From DAIDHK01 sp035510695 (GTDB taxonomy: Bacteria > Patescibacteriota > Microgenomatia > Levybacterales > UBA12049): a stretch of 19,925 nucleotides of DNA. Below the pieces are notes generated by a model. That model searched no databases and was not told the DNA's origin. It was given only the letters and a program-made list of their open reading frames with translations. Location of the stretch: positions 1-19,925 of the forward strand of contig DATKGO010000059.1 in assembly GCA_035510695.1 (NCBI GenBank). Reading direction: 5' to 3'. Positions 1-7,105 of this stretch are shown one piece after another. The position numbers and the translations under genes were made by a program. Within the stretch, counting starts at the first letter, position 1. Each line of letters begins with the position of its first letter.

Positions 1-107
1 AGTTTGAAAATGATATCACACAGTTTTTTGAGAACATCAGTCAGTACGAAGATAGACTCAGGCAGTTTATTGGAACTGAAATGCACCTGGTGAAACTAAC
101 TACCTAA
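1..107 (+). CDS. C-terminal fragment of an unknown protein (clipped at left edge)
   Basis: Reading frame 3 is open from the window edge to a TAA at 105-107 and encodes 34 residues ending in EMHLVKLTT. The composition is mixed and charged (FEN, QYEDRLRQF) and looks like real protein rather than shadow translation. The stop lies 15 nt from the convergent stop of the phosphatase gene. I do not recognise the family; too little remains to assign a function. The call rests only on the open frame and the composition. Confidence 0.45.
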   Translation, partial: FENDITQFFENISQYEDRLRQFIGTEMHLVKLTT

Positions 108-122
108 ATACCGAAAATCAAT

Positions 123-2093
123 TTAGGAAATGTATATTTTCTCGCGAATTCTCTGCAATTGACTTAAATTCATCTTTTGTATTTCACTAATATCTCCTTT
201 ATAAAGAGACGACAATTGCCTTCCTTCCGTAGTTCTTTTGTCATACCACAAATCCATTCCCGTTCTGACTAGAGCCTCGTTGCCATATAAACGCAAACCT
301 GTTCTCGCCGCGATAATAGTGGCTGTTAAAGGAATCGCTCCAATTGCTGCAGTAGCTAACGCCAAACCATTTAATCCCAGTCCTACAATCAAACGTAATT
401 TAGGTCGATTTCGAAGTGAGGTTGCCAATTCGGTAACCTTCCATCTTCCCATTGGAGAATCTTTCTTGACGCTTAAAGCCTCAAATTCCGCTTGAGAGAG
501 CTTTCCCATTTCCTTTTCGTGTTCAAAAACTAAAGTCTCTACCAATTCTTGCTGCATCTGCAAAGGCGAAAGGTTTGTCTCTGCTTCCAATTCTTTTTGC
601 CTAAATTTCAATGTCAAATCCAAATTGGTATTACGAGCCAGGTCATATTCCTGTGTTGCCTCATGCAAATTACTGTTGCGCGCCCATAACAGTGAACGAG
701 CCTTCGTTCGCGCCAAGATATACCTCTGCCGAGTCTCTTCTTGAATTATGTCTGCTTCATTCTTATCATTTTGCAGTCTTAGTATTTCTTCAGACTCTTC
801 TGCCGTTTCAACATCTTGATGCTCATCCTGCACTTCTTCTGAATCTTCCTTTATTTTTCCCACTGTATCCGCGATGATCACAGTGGCGTCATCCGGCACT
901 CCGCTTCGGAAATGATTTTCCCAGCTTCGGCCTTTAGCCTTAGCCATCATCGTCTCTGCTGCCTCATCCGAATGACCACTTGGAGGTACAATTTGAGAAA
1001 TTTCTCGCTGCGTCAATTTACTATAAACTCCGTCTGTAAGCAGCATTATTTTATCCCCTTCTTTTAAATCAACCACTGAAAGCTTAGGTGAAATTGTGGA
1101 TCCAAAACCGATACCATCCGTAATACCTCTATTATAAAAATATTCTTCAAAATTTCTTCCTCCCTGAATTTTTAGATCCTCTACCTTTTCGGCATTATCA
1201 ATTATTTTCTGAATTTTTCTAGCTAATGGCTTAGCGCTGTTAAGAACCTGATATAGTATATTATCATCTTGAGTTATCAACTCGAAAACCCCATCGGCAC
1301 CTACACGGTATGCTCTGGTATCCCCTACGCTCCCAACCACAAATTTTCTACTCCCATCCTTCTCAAACACAAAGTAACCAATTGTACCAGTTGATGCACC
1401 ATCCGCATTTGGATTTTGGGCAATTTCTTTATTGATAAAATCTCGCACCCGATTATTCGCTTTATCAAATGACTCATTGATAAATGATTTAACTTCATCA
1501 ACAGAAGTTAAAGGATGATCTTTAAGATCCGCTGCCGCTTCTGCTAAGGCATCCCTTGATATCTGAGCAACTTGCCCCCCATGGCTACCGTTCTCCGGAC
1601 TCAACGTGGCTCCGTCAAAAGCTGCAACTATTCTACCGTCCTTGGACGCAAAAAACCTATCTTCTCCATGCACAGAATTGTCCTGCTTCACGACCACATG
1701 TATCTCATCTTTACGTACCTCTTGAGAACTTGCGACTTCTCTTTTTTCCTCTTTCTCCGTCTCAATACTTCTATCTTCCAATTTTTCATCTGCAGTCTCA
1801 TCTCCTATTTTTACCTCCTCTGGTATTTTTATTCCTTCCAGCTCCTTTGAAGTTGTAGATTCTTCATCCAAAGTGGGTTTATCAACTGGAGCTATGACGG
1901 GATTGAAGATTTCCGGCGTTAGAGGTGTCTCTTCCGTATTAGTTGCCTTTGAAACTTTTCCTTCCAAATTAATTTTTCTTTTTTCTCCCCCGGTTAATAC
2001 TCTTTCTACATTAAAACTCAAGGTCATACCAAATGGGCTATTGTTAAAACCTTCGCGCCAACGGATATTAAATGGCTTATTCTCTACAGGCAT
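123..2093 (-). CDS. PP2C-type protein phosphatase with coiled-coil and membrane C-terminal extension
   Basis: 656 residues. A PP2C (PPM) serine/threonine phosphatase domain spans about residues 133-410. The metal-binding motifs are visible in order: ED at 144-145, FDGA at 159-162, GDTRAY at 257-262, TDG at 353-355 and DD at 401-402. Known PP2C enzymes use these acidic residues to hold two Mn/Mg ions and remove phosphate from Ser/Thr. The first 130 residues are Glu/Lys/Thr-rich and probably disordered. After the catalytic domain comes a charged, coiled-coil-like region (about 415-545), then a long hydrophobic stretch at about 568-597 that could be one or two membrane passes, then a charged tail. 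The enzyme would therefore be anchored with its catalytic part in the cytoplasm (inference). No Shine-Dalgarno site precedes the ATG. No cognate kinase is visible nearby, so its substrate is unknown. Confidence 0.85.
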   Translation of the reverse strand: MPVENKPFNIRWREGFNNSPFGMTLSFNVERVLTGGEKRKINLEGKVSKATNTEETPLTPEIFNPVIAPVDKPTLDEESTTSKELEGIKIPEEVKIGDETADEKLEDRSIETEKEEKREVASSQEVRKDEIHVVVKQDNSVHGEDRFFASKDGRIVAAFDGATLSPENGSHGGQVAQISRDALAEAAADLKDHPLTSVDEVKSFINESFDKANNRVRDFINKEIAQNPNADGASTGTIGYFVFEKDGSRKFVVGSVGDTRAYRVGADGVFELITQDDNILYQVLNSAKPLARKIQKIIDNAEKVEDLKIQGGRNFEEYFYNRGITDGIGFGSTISPKLSVVDLKEGDKIMLLTDGVYSKLTQREISQIVPPSGHSDEAAETMMAKAKGRSWENHFRSGVPDDATVIIADTVGKIKEDSEEVQDEHQDVETAEESEEILRLQNDKNEADIIQEETRQRYILARTKARSLLWARNSNLHEATQEYDLARNTNLDLTLKFRQKELEAETNLSPLQMQQELVETLVFEHEKEMGKLSQAEFEALSVKKDSPMGRWKVTELATSLRNRPKLRLIVGLGLNGLALATAAIGAIPLTATIIAARTGLRLYGNEALVRTGMDLWYDKRTTEGRQLSSLYKGDISEIQKMNLSQLQRIREKIYIS

Positions 2094-2177
2094 ACCAACG
2101 TATGGTATCGGACATCTATTTTAATAATATAAGAAATTGGTAAGGATAAGGTTTGAATCTAAGCAATGAATTCTAAA

Positions 2178-3671
2178 TTATTCTGTAACTTTTTTTACTT
2201 CCACTCCGTCTTTTCCGTCAAGGATTTCAAAACCCATTTTCTGAATTTGATTTCTTACTTGATCCGCCTGATCAAATTTTCTCTCTCTACGCAACTGATT
2301 ACGCACTTGAATCAATTCATTCACTTCCGGGGGAACTTCAAAATGCATCGCTGCTTTATGTTCGGTTAGCCAATTGGCTAAATCCAAACCTAATACTTGA
2401 TCCATCTTCAAAAGGCTTGCCAATTTCATACTTGGTTCCAGATTCGACTTCAGCATATCCCAAACCACAGCTAAAGCTTCCGGCGTATTTAAGTCATTAT
2501 TCAACGCTTCCAAAAATCTCTCTTCCCACTCATTTTCTGTTTTAATTTTTTTTGGTTCTTCATTGAAAATTGAAAACTGAAAATTGGAAATTCGTGACGC
2601 TTCTTCTCTTAAATGATTCAACGCGTTTTGAGCTGCATCAAGTGCTGGCATGGTAAAATTCATTTCCTGACGGTAATGCGTTTGCAAAAACAAATAACGC
2701 AAAGCCAACGGCTGAAATTTCTCTTTTTCCAAATCATACAAACGATAAATATTCCCCAAACTCTTACTCATCTTTTGTCCTTGGACTAAAATAAAAGCTC
2801 CATGCAGCCAATAATTGACAAATTTTTTATGTGTTGCCGCCTCAGACTGAGCTATTTCATTGGGATGATGCGTGGATTTGAGGTCAATACCTCCGGTATG
2901 AATATCAAATGTTTCACCTAAATATTTCATGCTCATAGCTGAACATTCAATATGCCAGCCGGGGAAACCCACGCCCCATGGACTATCCCATTCCATCTGC
3001 CTTCGGCCGCCGAAGCCTTCGGCGGAGGCGGCACGTTTCTCTCTCGCATATTCCTCAAAACCTACCCCGTCCGGATAACTAAACTTCCAAAGCGCAAAAT
3101 CGCGTGGATTTCTTTTTTCCGGATTTATTTCCACCCTTGCTCCTTCTTTAACTTCATCTAGATCTGAGAGCTGGCCGTAGTTTTTAAATTTACTGGTGTC
3201 GAAATACACACCGTCTGAAATCGTGTAGGTGTAACCATTTTTTTCCAATTTCTTAACCAACTCAATTTGTTCCTGGATATGATCTGTAGCTTTAACGAAT
3301 TTTTCCGGTTCAACTAAATTGAGTTTTTTGAAATCGCCTAAAAATTGTTCCGTATAAAATTTCGCCACTTCCCAAGCGGTTTTATGCTCCCGCTTGGCAG
3401 CTTTTTCCATTCTGTCTTCTCCAGTATCGGCGTCGCCTAAATTATCACCTGTCAAATGCCCCACATCGGTAATATTCATGATGTATTTCGTCTTATAGCC
3501 GTTATACTGTAAAGTTCTAAGTAATAGATCAGCCATGAGATACGTCCTGAAGTTGCCAATGGTGGCGAAATTATAAACTGTCGGTCCACAGGTATACATC
3601 CGAACCAATTTCGGATCAATCGGTTTGAATTCTTCAATTTTTCGGGTTAAGGAATTATATAAACGCAGCAT
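2178..3671 (-). CDS. cysS: Cysteinyl-tRNA synthetase
   Basis: 497 residues from the chosen start. Class I synthetase charging tRNA-Cys with cysteine. Visible marks: N-terminus MLRLYNSLTRK typical of the family, zinc ligand C28 in YTCGPTVYN, HIEC at 240-243, HH at 268-269, and KMSKS at 300-304. I place the start at 3671 because GAGG lies 5 nt upstream and the family normally begins at this Met; an upstream in-frame ATG at 3704 would add 11 residues. The HIGH signature reads TIGN (T37). Two in-frame insertions are encoded by repeat-like DNA: about residues 198-226 (GC-rich palindrome) and about 361-373 (NFQFSIFN, from AT-rich repeat). The C-terminal part is intact. A 42-residue membrane ORF overlaps the upstream ATG. 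Confidence 0.95.
   Translation of the reverse strand: MLRLYNSLTRKIEEFKPIDPKLVRMYTCGPTVYNFATIGNFRTYLMADLLLRTLQYNGYKTKYIMNITDVGHLTGDNLGDADTGEDRMEKAAKREHKTAWEVAKFYTEQFLGDFKKLNLVEPEKFVKATDHIQEQIELVKKLEKNGYTYTISDGVYFDTSKFKNYGQLSDLDEVKEGARVEINPEKRNPRDFALWKFSYPDGVGFEEYAREKRAASAEGFGGRRQMEWDSPWGVGFPGWHIECSAMSMKYLGETFDIHTGGIDLKSTHHPNEIAQSEAATHKKFVNYWLHGAFILVQGQKMSKSLGNIYRLYDLEKEKFQPLALRYLFLQTHYRQEMNFTMPALDAAQNALNHLREEASRISNFQFSIFNEEPKKIKTENEWEERFLEALNNDLNTPEALAVVWDMLKSNLEPSMKLASLLKMDQVLGLDLANWLTEHKAAMHFEVPPEVNELIQVRNQLRRERKFDQADQVRNQIQKMGFEILDGKDGVEVKKVTE
2562..2594 (-). repeat. AT-rich repeat inserted in frame in cysS
   Basis: Near-tandem units of the type ATTGAAAATTGAAAACTG, the same vocabulary as the intergenic AT-rich repeats at 4540-4612, 9646-9767, 10160-10236 and 17181-17225. 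Here the unit is read in frame as SNFQFSIFN between the catalytic core and the C-terminal helices of CysRS, where the family normally has a variable linker. Confidence 0.7.
3001..3034. repeat. GC-rich palindrome inserted in frame in cysS
   Basis: Perfect 8-bp arms CCGCCGAA (3007-3014) and TTCGGCGG (3018-3025) around a 3-nt loop, within a locally GC-rich patch in an otherwise AT-rich gene. It encodes roughly KRAASAEGFGGRRQ just before the conserved SPWG..PGWHIEC segment. Its base composition differs from its surroundings, which suggests an acquired element. Confidence 0.65.
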
Positions 3672-3700
3672 ATCTGCCTCATATTGTAACACAAACGAGG

Positions 3701-3829
3701 TCATTTATTTTTTTTCTTCTTTTCAATATCTTCAATTAATTTCCACAAAAGCCAACTGGAATAAAACGCTCCAATGAGTAATCCAATACCGATGAGAATT
3801 AAAATAAATTCCATGCTCAAATTTGTCAT
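3701..3829 (-). CDS. Small single-pass membrane protein upstream of cysS
   Basis: A 42-residue ORF. Residues 6-30 form a strongly hydrophobic segment (ILILIGIGLLIGAF, then YSSWLLW), followed by a basic tail ending KKKKNK, a plausible N-out/C-in membrane peptide. Its TGA (3701-3703) overlaps the upstream in-frame ATG of cysS (3702-3704) as ATGA, so the two could be translationally coupled. The ATG at 3829 lies inside a palindromic repeat; Met6 (3814) is an alternative start giving 37 residues. Neither start has a good Shine-Dalgarno site. Function unknown. Support comes from the membrane-protein character and the junction, not from a recognised family. Confidence 0.55.
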   Translation of the reverse strand: MTNLSMEFILILIGIGLLIGAFYSSWLLWKLIEDIEKKKKNK

Positions 3830-3901
3830 GCTGAATTTATTTCAGCATCCAAGCAGATCCTGAAACAAGTTCAGAATGACGTTTCCAAGGTTCAGAATGA
3901 C
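3825..3901. repeat. Palindromic repeat cluster (GTCAT/GATC family)
   Basis: Three units. Unit 1 at 3825-3849 has arms ATGCTGAA (3828-3835) and TTCAGCAT (3841-3848). Unit 2 at 3856-3880 is an imperfect hairpin with CCTGAA and TTCAGAAT arms. A half unit TTCAGAATGAC follows at 3891-3901 after a 10-nt spacer ending TTCCAAGG. The same plan, hairpin then about 10 nt then a half unit, recurs at 15606-15651. Confidence 0.75.
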
Positions 3902-3958
3902 AAAAATTATAACAATTTCTTATTCTTAAATCTTTATTCATAAATCATTATTCTCGCC

Positions 3959-4516
3959 CTATCCGCCTAATCGCCGTTCCCTTTCGGCACTTTCTTTGGA
4001 AGGCGGCGCCTTCACGACCTGTTGTTTCTTTTCTTCTTCTTCCAATTTAATTTGTTTTTTTTGTTCCTCTTCCTGTTTTTCTTTCTCCAATTTTTCCTGC
4101 ACGGTTTCTTCTCTCCTCCCTGCTTCCGGGTGCAGCAATTTGTCAAAATATACTTTATTATGTTGCTCCTGCAACAACTTTCTGGCCTTTAGCAATTGCT
4201 CTTGATCTTGCTGATTTGACTGAGCTTGCATTTGATTTGCAGGCTGCTGCGGCTGTCCGTTTGGCTGTTGACTCGAACCATACAATGCTTTAACAAAATC
4301 CTGATTGTCGGTATTTTGAGGATTTGTTCCGGATTGTTGTCCTGCCCCCTCCGGAGTATTAGGAGTCGGCGGTTTAACGGACATATTCCCGCTGCCGGTC
4401 ACAGAATTTACAGCTGCCTGTCCAGCCAAATTGATTTGCTGTCCCGCACCTTTGACTACGCTGGCTGCTCCTTCTTCAAGCGTTTCCAATGTGTTATCAA
4501 CTATATTCGTCCCCAT
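3959..4516 (-). CDS. Unknown Gln-rich, low-complexity protein
   Basis: 185 residues. Residues 1-45 could form an amphipathic helix (TLETLEEGAASVVKGAGQQ). Residues 47-105 are Pro/Gln/Asn-rich and likely disordered, and about 106-180 are Glu/Lys/Gln-rich and likely coiled coil, ending in RERRLGG. There is no signal peptide or membrane segment. I recognise no family. The gene has its own promoter with an extended -10 ending 6 nt before the ATG, so its mRNA is probably leaderless. It diverges from the plus-strand gene at 4639. A scaffold or linker role is possible but only a guess from composition. Confidence 0.65.
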   Translation of the reverse strand: MGTNIVDNTLETLEEGAASVVKGAGQQINLAGQAAVNSVTGSGNMSVKPPTPNTPEGAGQQSGTNPQNTDNQDFVKALYGSSQQPNGQPQQPANQMQAQSNQQDQEQLLKARKLLQEQHNKVYFDKLLHPEAGRREETVQEKLEKEKQEEEQKKQIKLEEEEKKQQVVKAPPSKESAERERRLGG

Positions 4517-4522
4517 GCCTCT

Positions 4523-4531
4523 ATAATAGCA
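4523..4531 (-). promoter_or_regulatory. Extended -10 promoter of the Gln-rich gene
   Basis: On the minus strand TG-C-TATTAT ends 6 nt before the ATG at 4516. Transcription would begin at or next to the start codon. No convincing -35 box was seen, as is usual for extended -10 promoters. Confidence 0.6.
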
Positions 4532-4535
4532 CAGA

Positions 4536-4612
4536 AATTTTCAATTTTTAATTTTAAGAATTAAATATTTAGATTTCAATGAAAATTATAAATTTCAAAT
4601 TTTAAATTATTT
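4536..4612. repeat. AT-rich intergenic repeat between divergent genes
   Basis: Runs of AATTTTCAATTTTTAATTTT type and their complements fill the space between the two divergent promoters. The same words occur at 9646-9767, 10160-10236, 10936-10975, 17181-17242 and 19730-19790. Confidence 0.5.
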
Positions 4613-4622
4613 CACCGCCTAG

Positions 4623-4631
4623 TGCTATAAT
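4623..4631 (+). promoter_or_regulatory. Extended -10 promoter of the nuclease/phosphatase-family gene
   Basis: TG-C-TATAAT, a consensus extended -10, ends 7 nt before the ATG at 4639, again predicting a leaderless transcript. Confidence 0.65.
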
Positions 4632-4638
4632 AACACTG

Positions 4639-5400
4639 ATGACTCTCAAATTCCTCCAGCTCAACATCGAATCAGGAAGATTCCTGGATGAAGTTATTGC
4701 TTTTATCCAAAAACACGATTTTGACATCATAAATCTTCAGGAGGTTTCAGGAGGAAAATTCAATAAATATAACCAATTTGATATTTTCCAAACCCTGAAA
4801 GAAAAACTTGGATACAAAGGCGAATTAACCAAAACAATGATCGGTAAATCCGATCCGCAAAGTTACTTCGGCAATGCAACATTTTTCAAACCTTCATTCT
4901 CGTTATTAAACAAAAAAGAAATTATTTGGCTGAAACCTTTTGTGGAGCTTTCAGAATTACCGAAGAATAATTTCCAGACACTTCCACGCAATGCCCTCCA
5001 TCTTACTTTAACTAAAGATAATCTAACGCTTAATGTAATAAATGCTCATCTAGCCTGGGGACCTACTCCCTTGGACGAACCTTATAAAATAAATCAAGCT
5101 AATATCCTGATTGATTATATGAAAAATGTCTCTCAACCTTTTGTTCTTTCCGGTGACTTCAATGTAACTCCAGATTCGCAAATCGTAAAAAATTTCAATC
5201 AACTGGCTCGTAATTTAACTGTTGAAAATCACCTCACTAATACGTTAAACGCTAAGACACACCGGGTACTTTCGCTTTTCCCGCCCGGCCTGGCTGTTGA
5301 TTATATTTATACCAGCCAAGATATAAAAGTAGACAAATTTGAGGCTATTAAAGAAACATTATCAGACCATCTAGGATTGATGACAGAAATCGTTATTTAG
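4639..5400 (+). CDS. Endonuclease/exonuclease/phosphatase-family protein
   Basis: 253 residues, the full length of a single EEP (DNase I/exonuclease III-like) domain. The ordered catalytic residues are present: N9 in QLNIESG, E35 in NLQEVSGG, H137 in NAHLAW, D173 and N175 in SGDFNVTP, D221 in VDYIY, and D243-H244 in LSDHLG. These fit the metal-dependent phosphodiesterase fold that cuts nucleic acids or removes phosphates from lipids and sugars. There is no signal peptide, so it is probably cytoplasmic. The substrate cannot be told from sequence; the compact size and GDFN motif would suit a DNA-repair nuclease or a small phosphodiesterase. It has its own leaderless-type promoter, and its TAG overlaps the convergent recR stop by 4 nt (5397-5400), so no terminator fits between them. 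Confidence 0.88.
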   Translation: MTLKFLQLNIESGRFLDEVIAFIQKHDFDIINLQEVSGGKFNKYNQFDIFQTLKEKLGYKGELTKTMIGKSDPQSYFGNATFFKPSFSLLNKKEIIWLKPFVELSELPKNNFQTLPRNALHLTLTKDNLTLNVINAHLAWGPTPLDEPYKINQANILIDYMKNVSQPFVLSGDFNVTPDSQIVKNFNQLARNLTVENHLTNTLNAKTHRVLSLFPPGLAVDYIYTSQDIKVDKFEAIKETLSDHLGLMTEIVI

Positions 5401-6017
5401 TACTCGCTTCGGCCTTCCATCGCACGCTCCAAAGTCGTACTGTCGGCATATTCCAAATCCGCACCCGTCGGTAATCCTCTACCGATTCTTGTGATTTTTA
5501 AATTTTCATTTTTACCTTTTATCTGTTTCGCAATAAACATCGCGGTTGCTTCGCCTTCCATAGTCGGATTGGTGGCAAGAATTACTTCCCTAATCGGTCT
5601 ACCCAAATATGATGTACCCTTCTCCAAACGTAACAATAATTGCGGAATAAAAATCTCTTCCGGCCCGATATTATTTAAAGGATCAATTTTACCGTGCAAA
5701 ACATGATAAAGCCCGTTATATTTCCCACTTTTTTCCAAAGCTAAAACATCCAACGGCTGTTCCACTACACAAATAACTGAATTTTCCCTCTGCGGATCAT
5801 CACAAATCGAACAGGGATTGGTTTCATCGACTGAAAAACAAACAGAACAAATTTGTGTATCTTTCTTCAAATTCTGAAACGCCTCGGCAAATTTGTCCAA
5901 TTCACTTTGCGGAACATGCAGGAGATAAAACGTCAACCGCTGTGCGGATTTGGGTCCAATTCCGGGCAATCGTTCAAACGCCTCTATTGTATGTTGTATG
6001 GCTTTGGGAATTCTCAT
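5397..6017 (-). CDS. recR: Recombination mediator protein RecR
   Basis: 206 residues from MRIPKAIQHT, the normal family start; a longer frame to 6050 would add an unlikely hydrophobic leader. RecR acts with RecF/RecO to load RecA on gapped DNA. Visible: helix-hairpin-helix around 14-27 (RLPGIGPKSAQR), a four-Cys zinc finger at C57, C60, C69 and C72, and a Toprim domain from about 80 (CVVEQPLD, with E86) through ATNPTMEGEA (148-157). The C-terminal GRGLPTGADLEYAD is typical. It ends the dnaX-ybaB-unknown-prs-recR run. A 178-nt gap holding an inverted-repeat element separates it from prs, so it may have its own promoter (TATAAT at 6031-6036 on the minus strand). Confidence 0.96.
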   Translation of the reverse strand: MRIPKAIQHTIEAFERLPGIGPKSAQRLTFYLLHVPQSELDKFAEAFQNLKKDTQICSVCFSVDETNPCSICDDPQRENSVICVVEQPLDVLALEKSGKYNGLYHVLHGKIDPLNNIGPEEIFIPQLLLRLEKGTSYLGRPIREVILATNPTMEGEATAMFIAKQIKGKNENLKITRIGRGLPTGADLEYADSTTLERAMEGRSEY

Positions 6018-6050
6018 ATAAAAAATAACAATTATAATGATCAAATGCAA

Positions 6051-6142
6051 ATAGCTAAGTGTTTCATTTTCGCAGAAATGAAAGGCGAAGCCAAATACGG
6101 ATTGGCGTAGTCCGGTTTCAAGAAAATGGAATACTTAGCGAT
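6051..6142. repeat. Short element with terminal inverted repeats, copy 1
   Basis: The left end GCTAAGTGTTTCATTTTC (6054-6071) matches the complement of the right end GAAAATGGAATACTTAGC (6122-6139) at all but two positions. Inside is a small hairpin, GCCAA...TTGGC (6091-6107). A second copy sharing both ends lies at 18331-18472. A further partial end, GAGCTCTCAA then ATTCCATTTCTG (6170-6192), follows, and GAGCTCTCAA also occurs inside copy 2. No coding potential. It lies between the prs stop and the recR start, so it would be transcribed as a long hairpin if the genes are cotranscribed. Confidence 0.65.
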
Positions 6143-6195
6143 ATTCCTGGTCAAAAAATATTTCTTTCCGAGCTCTCAAAATTCCATTTCTGAAT

Positions 6196-7095
6196 TTACT
6201 TTTGAATTTCCTTTGCTATCATATCAGCTATTGATAAAATTTCAAGCTTGGCAAATAGTTTATGTTTAGGCAACTCCACTCCGTCTGTGACAAAAACTTT
6301 TTCAACTGCAGATTCCTGCAGGACTTTGGGAGCTTCTGCGGAAAATATGGGGTGAGTGCAAAACGCATACATTTCTTCAACTTTATTTTTACTCAACAAT
6401 TCAGCTGCCTTTACAATTGTTCTTCCGCTTGAGATCATATCATCCACTATAATTGCACGTTTTTTAAGAGTTCCTTCAAAGCTTACTGCTTCAACATGAC
6501 CGGTTGCCAAATCGCGATTTTTCGTAATTGTCACATACGACATATCGTCTAGCATCTCGGACAAGAGTTTAATTCTACGAATTCCCCCCATGTCCGGACT
6601 TACCAAAACAGTGTCGCTGTCATTCCAACCTTCTTTTTTAATACGTTGGGCAAAGATAGATAAAGCGGACAAATGAGTAATCGGAATATGAAAAAATTCC
6701 GGGATCTTAATCGTGTGCAGATCAAAAGAAACAATTTTATTCGCGCCCAACGATTCAACAGCTTTTATCATAACTTCCAGAGACACTGCTTCGCCGTCAC
6801 GAAAAACATGATCCTGCCGCTGATATCCCATATACGGCATGACCACGGTAATATCCCGGGCACCGCTTCGCGCCAACGCATCGGCAATTAAAAATAATTC
6901 AATATAATTGGTATCAACCGGAGGATTGGTCGGCTGGATTATAATGCAGTCTTCTTCAACTACATTTTCCAAAACGCGGACTCTGCGTTCTCCGTCGGGG
7001 AAAATAAAAATTTCCAGAGGAGTTAATGCTAATCCTAATTTTGCAGCAATTTTTTCAGCTAATGGTTTATTGGCAGATCCCGATACAATTTTCAT
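6196..7095 (-). CDS. prs: Ribose-phosphate pyrophosphokinase (PRPP synthase)
   Basis: 299 residues. Makes phosphoribosyl pyrophosphate from ribose-5-phosphate and ATP, the precursor for nucleotides, His, Trp and NAD. Visible: FPDGE at 32-36, the segment 91-105 corresponding to the family's ATP/regulatory flexible region (YQRQD...GEAVS, somewhat divergent from the usual YARQDRK..GEP), FDLHT at 124-128, SPDMGG at 166-171, the catalytic flexible loop around 191-200 (TKNRDLATGH), and the PRPP loop VDDMISSGRT at 217-226. It is slightly shorter than the 310-320 residues usual for bacterial enzymes. The start lies 10 nt after the unknown gene's stop, so the two are likely one operon. No Shine-Dalgarno site is seen. 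Confidence 0.93.
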   Translation of the reverse strand: MKIVSGSANKPLAEKIAAKLGLALTPLEIFIFPDGERRVRVLENVVEEDCIIIQPTNPPVDTNYIELFLIADALARSGARDITVVMPYMGYQRQDHVFRDGEAVSLEVMIKAVESLGANKIVSFDLHTIKIPEFFHIPITHLSALSIFAQRIKKEGWNDSDTVLVSPDMGGIRRIKLLSEMLDDMSYVTITKNRDLATGHVEAVSFEGTLKKRAIIVDDMISSGRTIVKAAELLSKNKVEEMYAFCTHPIFSAEAPKVLQESAVEKVFVTDGVELPKHKLFAKLEILSIADMIAKEIQK

Positions 7096-7105
7096 AATTT
7101 TTAGC

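Noticed and set aside
238..495. Plus-strand frame opposite the PP2C gene
   Set aside because: Antisense shadow of a well-supported coding region; no promoter or ribosome binding site.
4226..4564. Plus-strand 112-residue frame opposite the Gln-rich gene
   Set aside because: Shadow frame running into the AT-rich gap; the minus-strand frame has a promoter at its start and the plus-strand one does not.
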